The notes beneath the pieces are model-generated. The model searched no databases. It saw nothing but the letters and a program-made list of their open reading frames with translations, and had not been told where the DNA came from. From the NCBI RefSeq assembly GCF_033807575.1, contig NC_084706.1:25093204-25157203 (forward strand): DNA of 64,000 nucleotides. The letters are read 5' to 3'. This stretch comes from Cydia pomonella (Eukaryota > Arthropoda > Insecta > Lepidoptera > Tortricidae). The position numbers and the translations under genes are program-made. Below are positions 10,167 through 22,100 of the stretch, piece by piece (positions within the stretch are counted from its first letter, which is position 1; every line of letters begins with the position of its first letter).

Positions 10167-13100
10167 CTGGGAACAATATTCGTATTTAAACCATTGTCAA
10201 CACATGTACCTTTTGTAAACCTTATTTTAACGAGATTAAGGTCTACCAGTTATGTTATTTGTACAATGAAGAAAAAACAAAAACACTGGTATAATGGGAC
10301 TGGCGTTATAAATTTCGGACACATCGCCGAAAAGTGATTTTTGTATTATAGTTTATTTTATCATTACTATTGGCTATTTTGACACAGCCGCTATAGTTCG
10401 TTTTTTTTAAGCATTAGAAAAAGGGTAAACAACCTTGACGTGTCTTTTTATTGAAAATTATTGTAAAACGCTTTTTAAAAATTTGTTTATATTACTCATG
10501 AAAGGCAAAGAATATAAATAATCTTATCTGATTTATAATTGTTAATTAGATATTTGCTGTGACCTATTTTACAAAAGTGTTTTTTAACCCTTTATAAGGC
10601 ATATGGGTGTCAGGAATTATGCAAAATTGAACCCTATCACTTTGAAATAAAGTTAAAAATCAGATAGGAAATATAATAAGATCGCTTACCTTCATTCTAG
10701 TGCTAAAAAAACGAACTATAGTTAGAAGTTATGGTGGAATAAAAACTCAAAACGTATGTAAGTACAGACATTAACCTTGAAAACAATACACTCCTTTTTC
10801 TGGGCAGTCGTGTAAAATGATGAATTTTACAATATTACATTACATTATATTTTCAGTCATAGTTTGAGAGCGAATCTAAGGACAAAACTAAAGATTTATT
10901 TTCTGTAAGTAATAAGTTATATATATATATGCTTACGTATAAGTCCTCGGCATGAAGGACAACAGTTCTGAGGAGCTGTTGCTTGTATCGCCGCTCGCCC
11001 GGAACTGCGCCAGGTTGTGCAGGAAGAAGTTTATGGGCGTAAACCTGTAACACATACCAACGATATATACAACTAATGTTTCGTTCTAATGCCGGTTGTT
11101 GCCAGTGGACCGATTTAATGTAATTTTTTAATGTAGCTATGTGTTTAGAACGAGGCTGATCTGAGTATGTTTGTTCGCACACTTAATGGTTTATTTATTT
11201 TTAAGATCGCATCATCTCTAGAATTATTTAAAAAAAACCGGACAAGTGCGAGTCGCAAGTGAGATACAGCCTGGTGACAGACGGACAGACGGACGGACAG
11301 CGGAGTCTAAGTAATACGGTCCTGTTTTAGCCCTTTGGGTATGGAACCAAAAGCATTTATCACAAGGCTACTATTATTATTGATTATTATCTGTTTCGTT
11401 CTACGTCAGAGATGTTTATTGAGATAATAACGCCACCGGTGTCCGATAGATGCCACTAGCGTCTACGAGCGTAGTAGTTTTGCCCCGCACTCAATAATTT
11501 TAAAAAAATTCTAATTATTGCGATAAAGACACTGCTGCCCTAAACCACATCAATTGTCGTATTTCTGATGATTTACCGTATAATATGTAACCGACCTGAC
11601 AGTGATATCGGTAACGGATATCAGTTCCATAACTTTCAATTTAAAAGTGTACCGACCCGCTCTTATGCGGGGAGTGTGCCTCGGAAAGGCAGGGGCCGTA
11701 GCAGTAGCATGACAGAGATGCTGAATAACGCCATCTTTCTTTATTTTTGTCTAACTATATAATAAACGATTGTTGACCGAGGAGTGTGTGACCAAGTAAA
11801 ATTTACTTCTAAGGGAGGGTCTCGTTTTGGCTTAAAATGTCGTAGGATGCAACCGGGTACTGCTAGTCTCGGCGTAGTAGCATAGGTAATAGTTTTACTT
11901 CTAAATTATTTACCTATTCATGGCTCGCGCTCTTTGTAAGAGCTTCATAACCGCATAATGAAGCGTGTACAAAGATCGTCTGAGTAGTACATGTATAGTG
12001 ACCTGCTCTTGAGCGAGGAGTGTATGAGGCGCGCGAAGGCGGCGGCGGCCTCGGCGTTGCTGGCGTCGGGCAGGAGCGCCGCGCGCACGTAGCTCACCGC
12101 CGTCGACGTCACCCCGGGCACGCCGGACGCCGCCATCTGCGCGGACACACGGCAATCTTATACTCATTATATATTTATTTATTTATATCTGTTGACAATA
12201 AAATCCATGTGCGCGTTTCGTAAAAGTCAAAAAATTATAATGTACCAGGGGCTCATAAACAGTCTGGAGCACTGACGCCTTCCAGGACGCGTACAGGGCT
12301 TGTGATCGATCCGAAAACATCCATCAGCAGAAGACGCAATGCTGTGTAAAAAAATCAGTACTGTCTCCTGGGTCACGAGGAAGGATAAATCATGCAAACG
12401 AGTAGCAAGTGCGAGGGGAAAATGATAATTAATTGAATAACTTTTTGTTGTTACGCGTTGTCATGGTTACGTTTCCTGGGTCACTCTTTAAAAGCATGGT
12501 TTCATTGGATTAAAATTAATAAGCAGACGCAATGCTGTGTTAAAAATCACTACTGTCTCCTGGGTCACATGGGAGGATAAATAATGCAAATGAGTAGAAA
12601 GAGCGAAGGGAAAATGATAATTAAATTACTTTTTGTTGTCACTCGTTGCCATGGTTAAATTTCCTGAGCCATAAACCATGATTTCATTGGATAAAAATTC
12701 ATAAGCCTGTTCATTCTTCGTATGAGTCATCAGAAGATAATTGACACACACTGCAGCAAGTACCACATTCTACTAAAGTTCTCAAAAAATATGTTAGTGA
12801 AATGTGTTACAACATTATAACGCCATGCTCGACGAATATCCAAGGCTGAGGAACGTAGTAGAATAAGTAAAGTGTTATATAATAAGATAAAACTTACCAA
12901 AGCGAACAGATCTAATATATGGTCATGATGCTGCCTGATCACGTTGAACGCCATGCAGCATTGTTCGACGAAATGCTGGAACCGCTGCGTGGGACGGTCG
13001 CCCCCGTTGATGACGTACACCATGTCGTTTGTTAGGACGAACGGTGCGCGATCCCTGTCAATGTAGGTTAAAGTTAGAAATGTAATAATGATTTATTACT

Positions 13101-16100
13101 GCTTTGTGACGTATAAAATATCGTGAAGTAATAATCAAACTCTCTAATTGCAAATAAGGAGTTGAACAACAATTAAACCTATTTTGGTATTAGAACTGTT
13201 CACAATGCACTGAAACATTCGAAGGTTTTATATATATTTTAAAGTTATACTACTTAAAAATATTTACCTATTTGCAATTTATTTCATTAATGAACATAAT
13301 CATGTTAGAATTGGATATAAGAAAACTAACTGTTGTGTCCTGAGTCACGACCCACGTAAAACAAGGACAATTAACAATAAAAAGTAGTTGCAATACACTG
13401 GTTAATCACTGCTTAAATAAAGCTTGTGCAGACTATTTTAGTCTTTGTGATACGAACCTACCAATAAGATTGCATACTGATGAATGTGACATATCTTACG
13501 AACTTAATTATCTACTTCTGATTACAGTACATTAGCACAGAATATAAAACTGACCTCTTAAAATTGCCAAACATCTGCGCATCGCCCAAAAACTTGCCAA
13601 AGTCTATATGGAACAGATGGCCCGATGTCTTCAACATGATGTTATCGTTGTGACGGTCGCATATTCCCAGGAGATATGTCGCTACGCTGTAGCCGGCGCA
13701 CGACGCTAGGAATCAAAAATAATATGTTAGCAGATATTTTGAATGTGTGCGTAACGCCTTTCCTACTTTAGTCTTATTTATAAAAGTAGGCCGACTTATT
13801 TATTAATTAGGGTCCGTCAGAGGAACCAAATTATGAAGTGACTTGGATAATAGACCCCTAAAGCCGAATTCATTGTAGATAATAACACTGTAACATTTTT
13901 TCCACAGGCTCACAGTGACGGACATTAACAAATACTGACCCATTAGTTTACTAAATTGTATACGAACAAAGACACAGGAAAATTCCTCTTATTAAGTTTT
14001 GCTGGTGAAATTGTCATTGGCCCGCTGGTACGAGTACTCGAGCTCGGAGGGGTTGTGTTTGGCGAGCCACTCGGCGATGGGTTTGTCTTTGAACGAACCC
14101 GTTATACTAATGTTAATAACAATTACCGGTGAAATTGTCTCTGTCACTCGGTCTGGATGGGTCGTAGTATTTGTGAGACTAACTTATTTTTAAATTGAGA
14201 CTCGTGGGGAAAAATATTGATGTCATTAACTATAATGAGTCTAACGCGATTAAATTTCATTATTTTACCTTTTACCCAACGTTTCGTGACCACAGCTAGT
14301 GCAACCTGGCTAAAACGTCGGATAAAAGGTAAAATAATGAAATTTAATTGCATTACACCCGTAAATATGTGTAGAAAACGCGAGAGTTTAAATTGTTATA
14401 ATATCATAATTGTCCCCTTCCGAACTAAATGTATACATACTGTCCCTTGGCTCACGAAGCTGAATTAGAATCAATAGTGTCCTCTGACGCACAAGTGAGA
14501 ACAGAAATGTTTCATATCGCTGTCGGGTCGGTTTTTAAAGATTTCTACGATCTTAATATTACTTTTTTAGATATAACACTTACCGGTAAAGTTGTCCCTG
14601 GCCCGCTGGTACTCGAGCTCGGAGGGGTTGTGCTTGGCGAGCCACTCGGCGATGGGTTTGTCCTTGAACGAGCCCGTGAGGCCCCACTCCGTCTGGATCG
14701 CTCGGAGAGTTTCCGCCTCTGCTACTATTTCTATCATGCCTACAAAACAAACGATAATATTGAATAAGAAGCTATTATAGGTAATTTTATTTATAAAAAA
14801 AATTATTTAGGTTTAAATGTTTTATTTTGTCAACAACAAGTAAGAGTCGTTTGACTCGTATTGCAATAACTTACCTCTCCTATCACTAGTGGGAAGCGTC
14901 TGGAAAGTCACCATCCGGAGATCCAAATTGGCTTTAAGCCACAAGCTATCCATTACTTTCATCACTTGAAGCACGAGGGCGTCCTGTCTCAAGTCATCGC
15001 CGATCTAAATAGACAACATAAAACAACTATTTTATAGTATTTTATTTATCCTGCCTGTTATAACTGTCACATCGGTACAATTTGTGAATTCAAAGGAATT
15101 TGTAAATAAAATTTAACTAGAATGATAGCTGATAGCCTTAAGAAATTAAAACACCAATTAAATGCAAAAAAAAATATTAATTGTTATACTAAGCTCAATA
15201 GTTTTTTGTTGCTCATATCAGGTGATGTCTCCTGGGTCACTAAAAGTATTTTCATAAGAATGGACTAGAAATGTATTTGGGTGTTACCATGAAAAGTTAC
15301 ATTTATTTTTTATTTTATTATGGATTAACAACAATCGTAGAAAGTCTTCAAAAAGCACACAAACAACAATTTGTAAAACATCACTTGCGTTTCAGATCTT
15401 CAGATTGAAAATAACAATAAGTTTCAATAATTTATGTGCGGTTTTTTTTTTGTTAGCCACGATTGTATATACATATTCTTCGAAAGTAGTTTTTTCTTTT
15501 GCTTTCATACCTTAAACATGGCAGGCACCACTGCGTTGTCACACCCGATGAAGTTAATTTTGAGAGGAAGAGTATTCGAATTGAAGTACATACACGACCT
15601 GTGAAAAAGAAGGAATTTAAATGTTATTCGTTTTACAAAACTATTAAAAGAGTGCAACTAATTTTGTTGCCATGGTTACGTTCTTTCGGGCACTCTTAAA
15701 ACCATTATTTTATAGGATTTAAATTCATCAAAAATGCATATTTGTGGCAGTTAACCTTTCCAGTAGGAGTCATTTATTGAGCGTCCTAATAAAAAATGTC
15801 CCCTGGCTGACGTGACATAAATAAATAAACATTGTGAGACTCACTTGACATCAACATCGTGGACGTATTGGTGTAGAGCTAGCGGTAGAGCAGCAGGTTC
15901 GGCGCGCAGTAGCGCGGCAAGCTTCTCGCCGCCGGCGCTGAGGGCGCGAGCGCGACCGCCGTCCTTGGCGGCTTTCACTGATAACGCCACTTCGGATAAC
16001 GTCTGCAAACCAATAAACAATGTACCTTTCACCTATTTAAACTCTCACAGTAAGAATCAAAGGACTAATTTCAATAAAAGCGAATATTTAAAAAATGCTT

Positions 16101-19100
16101 TAGCGTGCTCTGTAATTTAGTTTGTTCTAAAAATTTTAATTAATGTGGTCAATGTTTCATTTAGTTTTACATTGGACCCGGGCATTGTGAATGTCGTCTT
16201 GCTTTGCGTGGTAGGGCACAGCACAGCTGATGTCATTCCAGATCTAGAGCAGAACTCAACATTACAGAAAGCCGCAGCCAAATAACACTAGACCCTACTC
16301 ATAGTGTTGTGTTCCTGCCGGTGAGTAAGGTTGCCAGAGCTCAACGAGGGTGGGGAGTGTTAGGGTCGGCAACGCGCATATAACTCCTTTGGAGTTACCG
16401 GGGTACATAGGCTACGGAGACTGCTTACCATCAGGCGGGCCGTATGCTTGTTTACCACCGACGTAGTATAAAAAAAAATTAATAGTTCTACTTCCAAATT
16501 GGAATTGTTAATCGCAACTCTTCGACTAAAACGAATTAATCGTCACTTTTAATCGTTGCTCGCGAGTAAGTCGGATAATTTTAATCGTTAATCGTTAGTC
16601 GATAAAATTTTGCCCATCTCTGATTACGATACTTTAATGACAGACGTCTAAATTCTACTCAAACACTAAGTGAGTAATGTCAATTCAAGTCGGTGCCATT
16701 GAAAAACGGACACAATTTCGACACGGCAAGTTGCTCCTCCTCGCGTATCTTATCCAGTAATAATTGCTAACCAGCGTCCTTCTGGCCCATTTACAACAAA
16801 CCGCTAGTAAAACAGCAAGTTTTCCATATGAAAATGAACTTTAATACAACAAAATAAGACTCACCTTCACTAGCAACTGTTGTCTGACTAGAGTTCGTGT
16901 GAGTTGTTCACCACACACCGCTAGTAGAGCCCTTAACATAAGTCGATATCTCCATGTTGCAGTCACGCATTCGACGGCTTCCTGCGGCTCGGTCGCGTTG
17001 TCTTCTAGAGTGATACCTAGGAACTCTTGACTTGGTGCCTGGAACAAAAATATGGTGAATGAATTGTCCAATAGAAAGTTATGTCTCCTGGGTAGCTTAT
17101 TTAAGGTATAATTTTATTAAATGTCACATTCTCATAGCAACAGAAATCAAATATATTCATTGAATTAATTTAAAAAAAAATATATATATGTAAAAGTAAT
17201 TTTCTTAAAAAAAATACAAATAATCCTCGTTAAGAACACGATAACAACAGCAGTGTACCTACCTGTAACTTCAATTTTCATGTTAATTATGTATCCATCT
17301 ATCACCTACTGTTTTCTGTGTGGCTTGCAAAGTTTCACTTTAAATATTACTTTGTTTTATTAATAATATATCTGTATATTATTTTGCAACCAACAGATAA
17401 CTGATATTGGCATAATACTATGTAAAAATTCTCATGTCAGTAGTATATCTACGGCTGTTGCTGTCCTGAATACTAATAAAAATTTTTTTTTTTTTTTTAA
17501 AGAAACCTTAAAATTAGAAATGAAGCGGTATCGAATTTACCTGTGGAACATTTGGCAGTGAATGGACCAGGAGCCAGAATAATCTGTGAGCTACCGCTGG
17601 GGCCGCTAAAGCTCTTGACAACAATAGTTCTGCAAAAGAAACATGTCTCCTGGGTCACAAAGAAGAACCCTAACAGATAATAATAAGAATGTCAATGCAC
17701 GTATTTATAAGAAACATGTCTCCTGGGTCACAAAGTTGAATACTAACAGATAATAATAAACATGTTCAATGCAGGTATTTTTCTTTCGTTTTTGCAAAGG
17801 AAACATATCTCCGGGATCACAAAGTACAATACTAAGAGATAGTAATAAACATGTTAATGCACGTATTTTATTAGGCAAGACTTAACAATTGAATTTGTAA
17901 AACGTTTCCTGGGAGTCCGTACAATATTACAAGAAAAAAATCTCGTTTACTTCAAAAATGTGTTACCCGTATTGTAAAATAAATTTAAGTACCAAGTGAA
18001 GATAGTATTGTCTTCGGTTACAGCGATAGTTAATCATATCGCGTGACCATATGCGTTAGTAATGAACTCGAAATGTCGTGACTATTTTCAATTTACAAGC
18101 GATATCCGTTAAAATTATTATTTTATAAAGCGAAGGCTCAAATTGGCAACACAATATACCTTCTAGAGGACTGGTCAGATATACTTCGCATGGGTATACG
18201 TTCCCGTACGCTGTTTGTGTGCGAGCTGAACATAGCTATACACGTGCATAGCGCTGTCTCGCTCACACACCGGAGTAGTTTACGTGTGAAAATAACGTAA
18301 ATTTTAAGCTTGTAGCTTTCATACCCAAATAAATGCTAAAAAATTAGGAAGCGTGGTAAATCTAATTGTATATGACGAATTAGATTCATATTTATATCAT
18401 ACGAAGTAAGAAAAAGCGGCCAAGTGCGAGTCGGACTCGCGCATGAAGGGTTCCGTACCATTTAAGACGTATTAAAAAAAATCTACTTACTAGATCTTGT
18501 TCAACATTTTACCACTTTGGACACACATTTTACCACTTTGGAAGTGTCTCTCGCGCAAACTATTCAGTTTAGAAAAAAATGATATTAGAAACCTAAATAT
18601 CATTTTTGAAGACCTATCCATAGATACCCCACACGTATGGGTTTGATGAAATTTTTTTTTTTTTAATTTTATGACGTATTAAAAAAAAACTACTCACTAG
18701 ATCTCGTTCAAACCAATTTTCGGTGGAAGTTTGCATGGTAATGTATATCATATATTTTTTTTAGATTTTTCATTCTGTTATTTTAGAAGTTACAGGGGGG
18801 GGGGACACACATTTTTTCACTTTAGAAGTGTCTCTCGCGCAAACTATTCAGTTTAGATAAAAATGATATTAGGAACCTAAATATCATTTTTGGAGACCTA
18901 TCCATAGATACCCCACACGTATGGGTTAGATGAAAAATTTTTTTTTTTTAAATTTTATGACGTATTAAAAAAAAACTACTTACTAGATCTCGTTCAAACC
19001 AATTTTCGGTGAAAGTTTGCATGACAATGTATATCATATATTTTTTTTAGATTTTTCATTCTGTTATTTTAGAAGTTACAGGGGGGGGGGGACACACATT

Positions 19101-22100
19101 TTTTCACTTTAGAAGTGTCTCTCGCGCAAACTATTCAGTTTAGATAAAAATGATATTAGGAACCTAAATATCATTTTTGGAGACCTATCCATAGATACCC
19201 CACACGTATGGGTTAGATGAAAAAATTTTTTTTTTAATTTTATGACGTATTAAAAAAAAAACTACTTACTAGATCTCGTTCAAACCAATTTTCGGTGGAA
19301 GTTTGCATGACAATGTATATCATATATTTTTTTTTAGTTTTTTCATTCTGTTATTTTAGAAGTTACGGGGGGGGGGACACACATTTTACCACTTTGGAAG
19401 TGTCTCTCGCACAAACTATTCATTTTAGAAAAAAATGATATTAGAAACCTCAATATCATTTTTAAAGACCTATCCATAGATACCCCACACGTATGGGTTT
19501 GATGAAAAAAGATTTTTTGAGTTTCAGTTCTAAGTATGGGGAACCCCCAAAATTTATTGTTTTTTTTCTATTTTTGTGTGAACATCTTAATGCGGTTCAT
19601 AGAATACATCCACTTACTAAGTTTAAACAGTATAGCTCTTATAGTTTCGGAAAAAAGTGGCTGTGACAGAATCGGACAGACAGACGGACATGACGAATCT
19701 ATAAGGGTTCCGTTTTTTGCCATTTGGCTACGGAACCCTAAAAACCTAGTAGATAGAGGGTTCTTAACTACGTACGGAAACCATATAAAAGAAAAGAAAT
19801 TAGCGACGAACAGGCAATGGTTTACCTGCTAGAGGACTGGTCAGGTAGGTCTCATGACGTAGTGCTTGAGTCAACTGTGGGAGTACGCGGCAGAGGTCAT
19901 CGTCTGACATCGCGTTGATGAGGCTTGTGGCCGTTTCTCGCACCTCCGAGTCGGGGAAACTGTGAACACATCGATGGTAATCAGAGAAACGAAATAGGTA
20001 AGGAATGTATCTGTAAATTATTTTTTTTTTTTTTAAATTATTAAATATTATAGGACATTATTACACAAATTGACTAAGTCCCACAGTAAACTCAATAATG
20101 CTTGTGTTGAGGGTACTCAGACAACGATATATATAATATATAAATATTTATAAATACTTAAATACATAGAAAACACCCATGACTCAGGAACAAATATCCA
20201 TGCTCATCACACGAATAAATGCCCTTACCAGGATTTGAACCCGGGACCATCAGCTTCGTAGGCAGGGTCACTAAAATAATATAAAATTACACTATCAATT
20301 GTGCTAAACTAATCTACATGAATTTATATTATGATCGTCATTAATATTTACATGATATTATTTAATAAAATGGATACAATTCGAAAATAATATGTATATA
20401 CTTGCTCACTTTGAAGTATAAGGGCATTTTTATTTAAAAGTATAACCCAAACTTGCATTTTTGGATTTTGGGAACGAAGTTCCTTATCGGACGATTGGCG
20501 GAAAGGGGTTAGGCGAAAAAAGTCTAAGATTTGTCCGTCATGGCCCTCTTTTGTTTAAATTCTTTCTCAAGAATAAGTAGTCTAATTTCACGAACTTTTG
20601 TATATCCTATAGTGGCGTAGTTTCGCGGTAACACCGACGATCCGGGTTCGATCCCTGGTTGTGTATGCAGATAAATATTGTTGTATTTTTTTGAACTTGA
20701 ATTTAATATTTTTGATTGACTAAGCGAGTGTGAAGCTCGAGCTAAGCGTATCAGTTTCAGCTTGTACAAGAAAGTTTTGTTCTTGTTCATTACAACTTTA
20801 AATACATAGAAATGCCTATGACAAATTATGTTGCAAGAACTGATGTAGCCTGTATCCAATGATTAGACAAGGCATTCAGGGCAGGAGCAAATTGTGTTAA
20901 TAATTAATTTCGATAGGCGATTTCACTATTTGCGATACGCTCAAAAAGGGAGACGCTCATCTCGTATAAAGCTTTTTATATTTTATTAGATAAATTCTCT
21001 ATAGGGAGGTTTAAAAATAATGTGGCCTGTTCTATAACCCACCAACGGAACGATAGCTAACATTCACGAAGATTCATGATACATGTGATATGTATCACGA
21101 ATGAACTTGATCATAAAAATCTGTTGTACCTCAATGGATAATAATAGTATACAACAGATTTTGAACAGACTACCACTCACCAGGGCAGCAGCAGGTGCAT
21201 GGCGTTGAGCGGCGACGGCTTCTCCCACCGCCGCAGCAGGTTGACGAGCTGCGCCCGATGCTCGCCGTACCAGTTCGTGGCTGCTAGTAACACGAGTGGC
21301 AGGGCGCCATATACCACTCTATACAGTCGTTGTCCCACAGCACTCACCAGGGCAGCAGCAGGTGCATGGCGTTGAGCGGCGACGGCTTCTCCCACCGCCG
21401 CAGCAGGTTGACGAGCTGCGCCCGATGCTCGCCGTACCAGTTCGTGGCTGCTAGTAACACGAGTGGCAGGGCGCCATATACCACTCTATACAGTCGTTGT
21501 CCCACAGCACTCACCAGGGCAGCAGCAGGTGCATGGCGTTGAGCGGCGACGGCTTCTCCCACCGCCGCAGCAGGTTGACGAGCTGCGCCCGATGCTCGCC
21601 GTACCAGTTCGTGGCTGCTAGTAACACGAGTGGCAGAGCGCCATATACCACTCTATACAGTCGTTGTCCCACAGCACTCACCAGGGCAGCAGCAGGTGCA
21701 TGGCGTTGAGCGGCGACGGCTTCTCCCACCGCCGCAGCAGGTTGACGAGCTGCGCCCGATGCTCGCCGTACCAGTTCGTGGCTGCTAGTAACACGAGTGG
21801 CAGAGCGCCATATACCACTCTATACAGTCGTTGTCCCACAGCACTCACCAGGGCAGCAGCAGGTGCATGGCGTTGAGCGGCGACGGCTTCTCCCACCGCC
21901 GCAGCAGGTTGACGAGCTGCGCCCGATGCTCGCCGTACCAGTTCGTGGCTGCTAGTAACACGAGTGGCAGAGCGCCATATACCACTCTATACAGTCGTTG
22001 TCCCACAGCACTCACCAGGGCAGCAGCAGGTGCATGGCGTTGAGCGGCGACGGCTTCTCCCACCGCCGCAGCAGGTTGACGAGCTGCGCCCGATGCTCGC

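Noticed and set aside
15845..16120. Plus-strand 91-aa frame
   Set aside because: It is the antisense shadow of Pi3K68D exon 20.
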